From contig JAIXTU010000364.1 in the NCBI GenBank assembly GCA_027483785.1, positions 1 to 6,527 of the forward strand: a stretch of DNA of 6,527 nt, read 5' to 3'. Made by a program: the position numbers and the translations under genes. Source of the stretch: Flavobacterium sp. Lineage in GTDB: Bacteria; Bacteroidota; Bacteroidia; Flavobacteriales; Flavobacteriaceae. Shown here piece after piece: positions 1 through 6,460 of the stretch. How positions within the stretch are numbered: the first letter of the stretch is position 1; each line of letters begins with the position of its first letter. Under the pieces are notes generated by a model, which saw only the letters and a list, made by a program, of their open reading frames with translations, did no database searches and had not been told where the DNA came from.

Positions 1-145
1 GCGTATTCGTGCGGACGATTTTGAATACTTTATCGATGCTTACCGCTTCGGCGATGACGCCTTTTTCATTTTTTTCGTTTACACGTTCGATAAAAGCGGC
101 TGGAAAAGTGTCTTCCATGCCAAATAGAATACCAATCTTTTTCAT
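1..145 (-). CDS. N-terminal fragment of a probable ATP-grasp domain protein
   Basis: An open frame starts with ATG at 145-143 on the minus strand and stays open for 48 codons to the left edge, so the gene is cut by the window. It begins MKKIGILFGMEDTFPAAFIE and continues through a stretch containing VIAEAVSIDKVFKI. From memory, this start (a short beta strand, the FGMEDTFP turn, then an AEAVSIDKV strand) matches the N-terminal domain of a group of ATP-grasp proteins common in Bacteroidota that are usually encoded next to an esterase like the one upstream here. The ATP-binding and catalytic parts lie outside the window, so activity cannot be judged. It lies 18 bases downstream of the esterase stop, with no terminator between, so the two are probably cotranscribed. 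The leader is A-rich without a clear Shine-Dalgarno, as is usual in this phylum. The reading frame is sure; the family is moderately sure. Confidence 0.6.
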   Translation of the reverse strand, partial: MKKIGILFGMEDTFPAAFIERVNEKNEKGVIAEAVSIDKVFKIVRTNT

Positions 146-163
146 ATTGAGTGTTTTGTTAGT

Positions 164-877
164 TTAGAAGAATTTAATTCGTGATAAGTAGTGTGGAAAC
201 ATTTCGCGCCAAACTGGCCAATCGTGTTCTCGATCTTGTCGGATATCCAACCAATGATCGACTGATTTAGCAGCGAGTACGCGACTGAGTTTTAAGTTTG
301 CATCGAAACAGATGTCCCAATTACTGGTTCCCAAGATGATGTCCATATTCCAAAGTTCGTGATCGTTTAAACCATGGAGGTAATCTTCTGGACTGTTGTA
401 GAAAACATCGTCGTTATGAAAACCGTTCATAAAGCTTTTGATGCTAAATGCACCACTCATAGAAAACATGTGGCTGACGTAACCCGGATGGCGAAATGCG
501 AAGTTGGCTGCATGATAACCGCCGAAGCTACAGCCGGCGACAGCTACTTTATGCGAGTACGTATTATGACGTACGCGTTCTACGATTTCGTGGCAAATCA
601 TTTTGTCGTACCAAACATGATTTTGAATACGGTGTGCCGGATGAATGTTTTTGTTGTAAAAACTGTCTTTGTCGATACTATCGGGACAAAAAATTTGGAT
701 TAATCCTTGTTCGAGATACCATTGCGCCGAACCGATTAAACCTTGGTCGCGGTTTTCGTGGAAACTTCCCATAGAAGTTGGAAACAAAATAACGGGATAA
801 CCGCCGTGGCCAAAAACCAGCATTTCGATTTCGCGACTTAAATTGGGAGAATACCACTTAAAATATTCTTCTTTCAT
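164..877 (-). CDS. Esterase D-type alpha/beta hydrolase
   Basis: This 237-residue protein looks like a complete, cytoplasmic serine hydrolase of the putative esterase family (Pfam Esterase, PF00756, by recognition). It has no signal peptide or membrane segment. The nucleophile elbow is GCSFGG at residues 115-120, giving Ser117. The catalytic His is most likely His218 in the EHDWPVWR motif at 217-224, and the acid is Asp188 or Asp192 in the segment NWDICFD. An HGG-like loop near residues 24-26 precedes the VILFPTS strand. The substrate is unknown; family members act on small thioesters or esters such as S-formylglutathione, but nothing here fixes that. The start at 877 is the natural one because the conserved N-terminal part begins at once (MKEEYFKWYSPNL). 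It is the first gene of a unit continuing into the ATP-grasp-like fragment, which hints at a role in making or trimming a ligase product. That role is inference. Confidence 0.85.
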   Translation of the reverse strand: MKEEYFKWYSPNLSREIEMLVFGHGGYPVILFPTSMGSFHENRDQGLIGSAQWYLEQGLIQIFCPDSIDKDSFYNKNIHPAHRIQNHVWYDKMICHEIVERVRHNTYSHKVAVAGCSFGGYHAANFAFRHPGYVSHMFSMSGAFSIKSFMNGFHNDDVFYNSPEDYLHGLNDHELWNMDIILGTSNWDICFDANLKLSRVLAAKSVDHWLDIRQDREHDWPVWREMFPHYLSRIKFF

Positions 878-996
878 AGTTTGTGATTCGTTCTAGACAA
901 GTTTAATCAATTCAATCGAAAAAAAGCGCACAACGGCTTATTATTATCAGATTATCTATAAAAAGCCTAGCAAATTCGAAATATATTAAGGAAGTC

Positions 997-1036
997 AATA
1001 AAAAATATGCAACTACCAAAAGATATGCAGTTGCAT
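997..1036 (-). terminator. Probable intrinsic terminator of the main minus-strand block
   Basis: On the minus strand, about 48 bases after the stop of the 134-residue gene, ATGCAACT (1036-1029) and AGTTGCAT (1014-1007) form a perfect 8-bp stem with a 14-base loop. It is followed at once by ATTTTTTATT (1006-997), a T-rich run. This is the layout of a rho-independent terminator. The stem has only three G:C pairs, so it may be leaky. It sits between two minus-strand units, so it would separate the carboxylase/peptidase block from the esterase unit. On the plus strand no T-run follows the hairpin. Confidence 0.55.
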
Positions 1037-1084
1037 TGCCTTTCGATTGCTTGACAGCGCTGCGTTTCGCAAGGAAAATTTACT

Positions 1085-1489
1085 CTAAAACGCGCTTTGC
1101 AAGTCGAAAAGCTGCACTTGATTCTTTAAACGTTCGATAAGCATCCCCATCATTCTCTTGTTTAGTGCAGACGAATTTTTGATGTAGTTCTCAAATTCTG
1201 CTTCAGTAAAAAGAGCAATGACCATTCCTTTTAACGCATTTCTGAATTTGATGTCGCGTTGAATGCTGTGTTCTATAAATTGAAGTTTCTTTTCAACCGA
1301 AAGTTGCGCAAATTCGACCTTACTCTTACTGATGTAGTTTTTGAAAACAGCTATAAATAGATTGTTTTGCAGTTTGAGGATAGGTCGTAAGGTGGCGTTT
1401 TGAAAAATCTCGTCGGCCGACGAATTAGGCTGAATACTTCCGAGCGTCGGGCCGCGGAAATCGGTTAGAAATTGATCCCTGGCTTCCAT
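1085..1489 (-). CDS. Conserved hypothetical protein, 134 residues, all-helical
   Basis: I do not recognise a function. The protein is soluble, without signal peptide or membrane segment, and appears almost wholly alpha-helical, with charged and amphipathic stretches such as LSVEKKLQFIEHSIQRDIKF (residues 63-82) and a C-terminal helix containing MMGMLIERLKNQVQLFDL. Similar small proteins seem, from memory, to be widespread in flavobacteria with strongly conserved blocks (ATLRPILKLQNNLFIAVF, FRNALKGMVIALFT, NKRMMGMLIERLK). They are sometimes labelled glyoxalase in databases, but nothing resembling the metal ligands or beta-alpha-beta repeats of that fold is visible, so I do not adopt that name. 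The ATG at 1489 is preceded by an A/G-rich leader (AAAAGAAAAAG), typical of translation starts in the phylum. It lies 78 bases after the aminopeptidase stop and just before a terminator, so it may be the last gene of the block or have its own promoter. Confidence 0.8.
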   Translation of the reverse strand: MEARDQFLTDFRGPTLGSIQPNSSADEIFQNATLRPILKLQNNLFIAVFKNYISKSKVEFAQLSVEKKLQFIEHSIQRDIKFRNALKGMVIALFTEAEFENYIKNSSALNKRMMGMLIERLKNQVQLFDLQSAF

Positions 1490-1540
1490 CTTTTTCTTTT
1501 AAAATTACGAAAGAAGCCGTTCCACATTTCACTGCTGTTC

Positions 1541-1557
1541 AGATGTTTTAAACATCT
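1541..1557. repeat. 17-base near-perfect palindrome in an intergenic gap
   Basis: AGATGTTT and AAACATCT flank a single central T, giving an 8-bp dyad in the 78-base gap between the M1 aminopeptidase stop and the 134-residue gene. As RNA it could fold into a 6-bp stem with a 5-base loop. On the minus strand it is followed by GAACAG rather than a T-run, so it is not a standard intrinsic terminator. It could be an mRNA-end stabiliser, an attenuating hairpin or a protein-binding site; the sequence does not decide. Confidence 0.4.
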
Positions 1558-1567
1558 TATTAACCAA

Positions 1568-3169
1568 TCAACGAACGACGAGCTTTACCAAAGACGCTCC
1601 TTTGACGTGTTGCACAGATTTTGTGTTTTTAGGAATAGAAACCGATTTTTCCTTCGTTTCAACTTCTAGTAGTACTAATGCATTGTCGACGAGTACCGGA
1701 ACGCGAAGCACAAAATCGGCAGGTACGTTTAGCCAGCGGTATTTGAGTTTTGATTTTTCGATTTTGACTTCCAATTGCGGAATTTCGGTAGTTCGTAGAT
1801 AAAAATCGAACACTGGTTTTAGATTTGAGGCAGTTTCTCGGCTCCAGAAGTCTTCAATTTCAGCAGAAGTTACGATTTGCTTTTGGTACGTGAGGCACAT
1901 TTTCTTGAGCGATTCCTTAAACTTTACATCATCGTTCATGTGATTTCGTATCGTTTGAATGATGTTCGCCCCTTTAAAATACATATCGCCCGAACCTTCT
2001 TCATTAATGCCGTAACGACCAATAATCGGAATATCGTTTCCTATGAGATCTTTAATTCCGTCAAGATACTGATATGCTGCATCTTTTCCTTCGGCACACT
2101 CCAAATAAACAATTTCGCTGTAAGTTGTAAAACCTTCGTGCACCCACATATCGGCAATGTCTTTAGTGGTGATGCTGTTTCCAAACCACTCGTGTCCGGC
2201 TTCATGTACCAAAATAAAATCAAACAACATACCCGCGCCTGATCGCGACAAATCGTTACCCGCATATCCTTTTGAATAGTGGTTTCCGTAGGCAACGGCA
2301 CTCTGATGTTCCATACCTAAATAAGGAGCCTCGACCAATTTAAATCCGTCTTTACTGAACGGATACTCGCCAAAAGCTGCGTTAAAACAATCGAGCATTT
2401 TAATAGTCTCGTCTTTAAATTGCGGGAATTTCGAAGCGTTTTCTTCCAACATCCAAAAATCTAAATCCAAACCTTTATGCACTTCCTGAAAGCGCTGAAA
2501 TTTTCCCAAATAAAACGTAATGTTATAAGCATTTATCGGTTCGGTAACACGCCAATGCCAAACGGTATGGCCGTTTCTAAGCTCACTATTGGAAATCAAC
2601 CGACCATTTGACACCAATGGTATATTTTCGGAAGTCGACATTTGGAAATCGACACCAAAATCAGGTTCGTCCGACTGAGAATCTTTGCATGGAAACCAAG
2701 CACTGGCTCCCAAACCTTGCACGGCAACGCCTACAAAAGGCTCTCCAAACCTACTTTTTCTAAAAACCAAACCACCGTCCCAAGGCGCATTTCTGGCAAC
2801 AATCGGATTTCCGTGATAATACACCTCAATTTCGCGCTCTTCAACCACAGACGAAGTAGGAATCGCAACAAATACAGCGCCTTCGATACGTTTATAGGTA
2901 CATTTTTGTTTATTGAGAATGATGGAATCTAGGACAAGATTTGTAGCTAAATCAATTTGAATTTCAGGAGTTTGCGCTTGTACTTTCGCTCGAATGGTAT
3001 TGAAACCCGAAACCGACTTGCTAGGAACATCCAAGTGAATATTTAAGTCGTAATGCAGTACATCGTAGTTTATACGTTCGGGGCGCAAACCGCCTTTCAG
3101 CGAATCTTTTTTCGTTTGTGAAAAGCTAGATAGAACGCTTACAAGCAGCGTGAATACTAATAATCTCAT
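1568..3169 (-). CDS. Secreted M1-family zinc aminopeptidase
   Basis: This 533-residue metallopeptidase removes amino acids from peptide N-termini. A signal peptide is visible (Arg2 followed by LLVFTLLVSVLSSFS), so it should be exported, to the periplasm or beyond. Residues 30-230 fit the M1 N-terminal beta domain, with the WFPCKD element at 158-163. The exopeptidase substrate motif is GMEHQ at 285-289, a variant of GAMEN. The zinc site is HEAGH (His322, Glu323, His326) with third ligand Glu345 in WVHEGF, at the family spacing of 18 residues. The catalytic Tyr is probably Tyr397 in MYFKGA. All key residues are present. The part after the catalytic domain is short (about 70 residues, beta-rich), so the large helical C-terminal domain of aminopeptidase N-type enzymes is absent. 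No T9SS-type C-terminal sorting domain is evident. Its start overlaps the stop of the S41 gene by ATGA, which implies translational coupling and a shared job in extracytoplasmic peptide breakdown. Confidence 0.93.
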   Translation of the reverse strand: MRLLVFTLLVSVLSSFSQTKKDSLKGGLRPERINYDVLHYDLNIHLDVPSKSVSGFNTIRAKVQAQTPEIQIDLATNLVLDSIILNKQKCTYKRIEGAVFVAIPTSSVVEEREIEVYYHGNPIVARNAPWDGGLVFRKSRFGEPFVGVAVQGLGASAWFPCKDSQSDEPDFGVDFQMSTSENIPLVSNGRLISNSELRNGHTVWHWRVTEPINAYNITFYLGKFQRFQEVHKGLDLDFWMLEENASKFPQFKDETIKMLDCFNAAFGEYPFSKDGFKLVEAPYLGMEHQSAVAYGNHYSKGYAGNDLSRSGAGMLFDFILVHEAGHEWFGNSITTKDIADMWVHEGFTTYSEIVYLECAEGKDAAYQYLDGIKDLIGNDIPIIGRYGINEEGSGDMYFKGANIIQTIRNHMNDDVKFKESLKKMCLTYQKQIVTSAEIEDFWSRETASNLKPVFDFYLRTTEIPQLEVKIEKSKLKYRWLNVPADFVLRVPVLVDNALVLLEVETKEKSVSIPKNTKSVQHVKGASLVKLVVR

Positions 3170-4722
3170 TTGTTCAATTTAATCAATTCTAAGGCTTTTT
3201 CCATTTCCACATCGCGTTTAGCTATCAGATCTTCCACAGTAATTTTAGTCTCATAATCCGGGAAAATTCCACGTCCTTCCTCAGCTGTTTTGTAGGTTGG
3301 AACGATCTTCATCAAACCTAAACGCAGATTAATTTCTGAATTTTTAAGCCGAACGAGTGGCATTCGGCCCGCAACGGTTCCGTTAAAGGCACCTCCTGTT
3401 TCCTGACCAATAAAAACGGCTCGTTTACTACCTTTTAAATTAGATGATATAATACAGGAAGCCGAAAAACTACCTCCATTTATCAATACATAAACCGTTC
3501 CATCAAAAGCCGTTGCTCTTGGTTTTCTTTTCTTGTGCTCTGGACCTCGATAGTAATATTTTCCATCGGAACCTTTTCGTACTTTAAAGAAGTTATAGGT
3601 ATAATAAAACGGCGCACCGATTAAAGCGAGCGTTTTCCGAAGCAGATTTCCTCCTTTAAAATAATCGGCTTTGAAAAGCGAGATTTTACCAGCAACTTCA
3701 GTCCGATCGCAAAAAACGTATGGTTCTTTGGAAAGATACGAATACAGATAGCCTATTTCTGATAATCTTCCACCAGGATTATCGCGCAAATCGATGATCA
3801 GGTTTTTTATTTTCTTCTGTTTTAAAGAAAGAAAGGCATCTCTGTAAAAATCATCGAAGTGTCCAATTGAAAAACCGCGAATTTTCATGACGGCAGTAGT
3901 CGAATCGGTTGGTACGATTGAAAAAGAACGGTTGTAGGTTTCTGTGACTGGATTGTACCCGTAATAACTGTTTTTTCGGTGTTTTTCTTTGAGTTCTTTC
4001 TTACGCTCCTTTTTCGAAATTTTAGTTTCAGTTGCTTTCTCTTCTTTTGCTGATTTAGCTTCGCGAATGAGAACTTTTTGGAAAACGCTGTCGCGGAAGC
4101 TTAAAGTGTAAGTAACGCTGTCTTGCAAACCGTGTTCCACAGTATAATACGTGGAAAATATATTTCCGAACCGCTCATCGATAAACGTTCTGTTGTAACC
4201 ATCGGAAGTGTACAAACGCGAGTATTTCGCATATAAATCAATAACACTTTCATTATTGATAGCCAAAACGCGCGTTCCGATTGCTATTGTCGAGTCTTTT
4301 GAGGCATTTTTTGTGATGAATAGTTTTCCGTCCAGCCATTGAAATTCCAATTGAGAAAACGGTCCTTTTCCTTTTGAATTGAGAATCTTGGTTTCGACTT
4401 TTGAAAGCCTTTTTCTAGGAGGCACCACCGACAAATGTCCTTGACGAATTGAATTTACTACGGGCGCCAGTTGCGTATAAAACTCATACGGTTTCATGGG
4501 TTTAGAAAGCGTATTGGTAAAGCTGTCTATTTTGAATTTAAAATCGCTTTCGCTGATGTACCAATCTAAATCAGCTTGATACTTTTTTAAATTTTTGTAG
4601 GCTTTTTTAACGTCAGCTTTTAGTTTCTTTGGCTGAATATCAGTACTTATTTTGGCGTTGTATTGTTGCGTACTTCCACAACTAGCTAGCAGTACTGCCG
4701 CAGCAAATAAAATTCGCTTCAT
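3166..4722 (-). CDS. Lipoprotein S41-family serine peptidase
   Basis: This 518-residue protein begins MKRILFAAAVLLASCGS, a lipoprotein signal with lipobox LASC and acylated Cys15, so it should be membrane-anchored outside the cytoplasm. Order of parts: an N-terminal helical region (about 30-100) with RQGHLSV at 94-100; a PDZ-like segment (about 120-165); a lysine/glutamate-rich insert (about 220-250); and the S41 protease core (about 265-500). The core holds NLIIDLRDNPGG (307-318) and the nucleophile region GGSFSAS (416-422), where Ser420 is the likely nucleophile. Position 445, 25 residues later, where C-terminal processing proteases carry the general-base Lys, is Ala within GQETGGAF. This suggests the tricorn/IRBP-like branch of S41, probably using His96 and Glu441, rather than a Ser-Lys dyad. 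The start lies 8 bases after the carboxylase stop, with a GAGAG ribosome-binding-like sequence in the gap, and the stop overlaps the M1 start. Substrate unknown. Confidence 0.9.
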   Translation of the reverse strand: MKRILFAAAVLLASCGSTQQYNAKISTDIQPKKLKADVKKAYKNLKKYQADLDWYISESDFKFKIDSFTNTLSKPMKPYEFYTQLAPVVNSIRQGHLSVVPPRKRLSKVETKILNSKGKGPFSQLEFQWLDGKLFITKNASKDSTIAIGTRVLAINNESVIDLYAKYSRLYTSDGYNRTFIDERFGNIFSTYYTVEHGLQDSVTYTLSFRDSVFQKVLIREAKSAKEEKATETKISKKERKKELKEKHRKNSYYGYNPVTETYNRSFSIVPTDSTTAVMKIRGFSIGHFDDFYRDAFLSLKQKKIKNLIIDLRDNPGGRLSEIGYLYSYLSKEPYVFCDRTEVAGKISLFKADYFKGGNLLRKTLALIGAPFYYTYNFFKVRKGSDGKYYYRGPEHKKRKPRATAFDGTVYVLINGGSFSASCIISSNLKGSKRAVFIGQETGGAFNGTVAGRMPLVRLKNSEINLRLGLMKIVPTYKTAEEGRGIFPDYETKITVEDLIAKRDVEMEKALELIKLNK

Positions 4723-4730
4723 AAACTCTC
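4723..4730 (-). promoter_or_regulatory. Ribosome-binding-like GAGAG between carboxylase and S41 genes
   Basis: The 8-base gap reads GAGAGTTT on the minus strand directly before the S41 start codon. GAGAG is the only purine-rich Shine-Dalgarno-like sequence seen at a start in this block; it supports the chosen ATG and reinitiation directly after the carboxylase stop. Spacing to the ATG is short (3 bases), so its strength is uncertain. Confidence 0.4.
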
Positions 4731-6359
4731 TTAGGTTTGAATAACACCCAGATTAAACTTTTTCTCGATCGGTGCGTTGTTTGCAGCTTCGATTCCCATT
4801 GAAATCCAAGTTCGTGTGTCGAGCGGATCTATAATTGCATCGGTCCACAAACGTGCAGCAGCGTAGTACGGGGAAACTTGCTTGTCGTATTTCGATTTTA
4901 TCTTTTCAAACAAAGCTTGTTCTTTTTCGGCATCAACAATTTCACCTTTTGCTTTAAGCGCAGCTGCTTCAATTTGCATCAGCACTTTCGCAGCTTGTGT
5001 TCCGCCCATTACGGCTAATTCGGCACTTGGCCAAGCAAAAATTAAACGCGGATCATACGCTTTTCCGCACATAGCATAATTTCCGGCGCCGTAACTATTT
5101 CCAACGATTACCGTAAATTTAGGAACCACCGAGTTCGAAACGGCATTTACCATTTTTGCTCCGTCTTTGATGATTCCGCCGTGTTCCGATTTGCTTCCTA
5201 CCATAAAACCCGTCACATCTTGAACGAAAACCAACGGAATTTTCTTTTGATTGCAATTAGCGATAAAACGTGTTGCCTTATCTGCCGAATCGGAATAAAT
5301 GACGCCTCCAAACTGCATTTCGCCTTTTTTAGACTTAACGACTTTGCGTTGGTTGGCAACAATTCCAACAGCCCAACCGTCGATACGAGCGTAAGCTGTG
5401 ATGATCGATTGTCCGTAACCTTCTTTATAGTAATCCAATTCCGAATTGTCAACCAACCGTTCTAATATACTCACCATATCGTACTGATCGGATCTGGATT
5501 TGGGAAGAATTCCGTAAATCTCTTTCGGATCGGCTTTTGGTGGTGCACTTTTCTCGCGGTTAAATCCGGCTTTTTCGAAATCGCCGATTTTGGAAACTAT
5601 TCGTTTGATTCGATTTAAGGCATCGTGATCGTCTTTCGCTTTGAAATCCGTTACGCCTGAAATTTCACAGTGCGTTGTGGCACCACCGAGCGTTTCATTA
5701 TCGATATTTTCACCAATAGCTGCTTTTACCAGGTAACTTCCAGCAAGAAAAATACTACCGGTTTTATCTACAATCAACGCTTCATCCGACATAATGGGTA
5801 AGTACGCGCCTCCAGCTACGCAACTTCCCATAACAGCGGCAATTTGCGTAATTCCCATGCTACTCATAATCGCATTATTTCTGAAAATGCGACCGAAATG
5901 TTCTTTATCTGGAAAAATTTCGTCTTGTAAAGGCAAGTAAACACCAGCAGAATCGACCAAATAAATGATCGGAAGTCGATTTTCCATCGCAATTTCTTGT
6001 GCGCGTAGGTTCTTTTTGCCGGTAATCGGAAACCAAGCACCCGCTTTTACGGTGGCGTCGTTCGCAACAATGATGCATAGTTTTCCGGATACATATCCGA
6101 TTTTAATTACCACACCTCCACTCGGGCAACCTCCGTGTTCTTCGTACATTTCATCGCCAACAAAAGCACCAATTTCAATGTTGTTTGTTTTGTCATCTAA
6201 CAGATAATCAATGCGTTCGCGAGCAGTTAATTTTCCTTCGCTGTGTAATTTTTCGATGCGTTTTTGGCCGCCGCCGAGCTTAACTTTTGCGTACTTTTGT
6301 TTGAGTTCGGAAAGTAAAAGTCTGTTGTAATCTTCGTTTTTATTGAAGGTTAAATCCAT
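4731..6359 (-). CDS. Acyl-CoA carboxylase beta subunit, methylcrotonyl-CoA type
   Basis: This 542-residue carboxyltransferase moves CO2 from carboxybiotin to an acyl-CoA; in the methylcrotonyl-CoA carboxylase (MCC) family it makes 3-methylglutaconyl-CoA in leucine breakdown. It is full length, with two crotonase-fold halves. The N half has GGGQKRIEKLHSEGKLTARERID (29-51), LVDSAGVYLP (134-143), IFPDKEHFG (148-156) and GSCVAGGAY (178-186). The C half has QDVTGFMVG (380-388), GNSYGAGNYAMCG (420-432) and AVMGGTQAA (449-457). The YLP...FPD..HFG block is typical of MCC and geranyl-CoA carboxylase beta subunits; propionyl-CoA enzymes have DSGGARIQEG there. Hence MCC-type is favoured, though exact substrate is not proven. 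Gly-rich loops at 183-185 and 424-426 would form the oxyanion holes. A lysine-rich insert at about 337-351 is absent from human MCCC2 as I recall it. No biotin-carboxylase/biotin-carrier subunit is in the window. It heads the operon with the S41 and M1 genes. The leader before the ATG reads AGTTAACGT, with no Shine-Dalgarno. Confidence 0.93.
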   Translation of the reverse strand: MDLTFNKNEDYNRLLLSELKQKYAKVKLGGGQKRIEKLHSEGKLTARERIDYLLDDKTNNIEIGAFVGDEMYEEHGGCPSGGVVIKIGYVSGKLCIIVANDATVKAGAWFPITGKKNLRAQEIAMENRLPIIYLVDSAGVYLPLQDEIFPDKEHFGRIFRNNAIMSSMGITQIAAVMGSCVAGGAYLPIMSDEALIVDKTGSIFLAGSYLVKAAIGENIDNETLGGATTHCEISGVTDFKAKDDHDALNRIKRIVSKIGDFEKAGFNREKSAPPKADPKEIYGILPKSRSDQYDMVSILERLVDNSELDYYKEGYGQSIITAYARIDGWAVGIVANQRKVVKSKKGEMQFGGVIYSDSADKATRFIANCNQKKIPLVFVQDVTGFMVGSKSEHGGIIKDGAKMVNAVSNSVVPKFTVIVGNSYGAGNYAMCGKAYDPRLIFAWPSAELAVMGGTQAAKVLMQIEAAALKAKGEIVDAEKEQALFEKIKSKYDKQVSPYYAAARLWTDAIIDPLDTRTWISMGIEAANNAPIEKKFNLGVIQT

Positions 6360-6439
6360 ACGTTAACTGCTAGTTTAGTGTTTGCTAATTTATGTAATTC
6401 GGGAATGTTTCTGGAAGAATTTTGAATTATACGTTCAAG

Positions 6440-6460
6440 TAATCTAAAGTTAATAGATTA
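6440..6460. promoter_or_regulatory. Operator-like inverted repeat TAATCTA-N7-TAGATTA
   Basis: Two perfectly complementary 7-base arms (6440-6446 and 6454-6460) are separated by 7 bases, so arm centres are 14 bases apart. The dyad lies about 80 bases upstream of the carboxylase start codon and just upstream of the plus-strand promoter box. The size and symmetry suit a dimeric regulator site, but no regulator gene is visible in the window. Confidence 0.4.

Noticed and set aside
374..774. Two plus-strand open frames (109 and 92 codons) inside the esterase gene
   Set aside because: They lie wholly antisense to a clearly conserved hydrolase, have no recognisable domains, are Cys/Arg/Val-rich as expected of shadow frames, and overlap each other.
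978..985. TATATTTC on the minus strand as a promoter box for the esterase unit
   Set aside because: It lacks the final G, and the nearest TTG is about 24 bases upstream and sits inside the terminator hairpin. The region is AT-rich, so a chance match is likely.
1042..1110. Similar GCGCTGCGTTTCGCAAG and GCGCTTTGCAAG sequences near the end of the small gene
   Set aside because: The match is short and imperfect, and one copy is coding; no wider repeat is seen, so it is treated as chance.
1500..1507. TAATTTTA, a 7/8 match to the -7 box, before the 134-residue gene (minus strand)
   Set aside because: It lies only about 10 bases from the start codon, leaving almost no leader, and has no TTG at the right distance upstream.
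1472..1802. Plus-strand frames at 1472-1669 and 1602-1802
   Set aside because: They are antisense to the small hypothetical gene and the aminopeptidase C-terminus, and their compositions (Phe/Arg- or Ser/Thr-rich) are typical of reverse-strand shadows.
2041..2301. Minus-strand 86-codon frame inside the M1 gene
   Set aside because: It is out of frame within the zinc-site coding region, whose own frame carries all family motifs; no sign of independent coding.
6417..6424. GAATTTTG as a second plus-strand -7 box
   Set aside because: The first base deviates from TAnnTTTG, and no TTG lies 17-23 bases upstream (the nearest TTG is about 32 bases before).
6445..6452. TAACTTTA on the minus strand as the -7 box of the carboxylase promoter
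   Set aside because: Seven of eight bases match and the distance to the start is reasonable, but no -33 TTG is found at the right spacing. It also falls inside the TAATCTA/TAGATTA dyad, so it cannot be told apart from the repeat itself.
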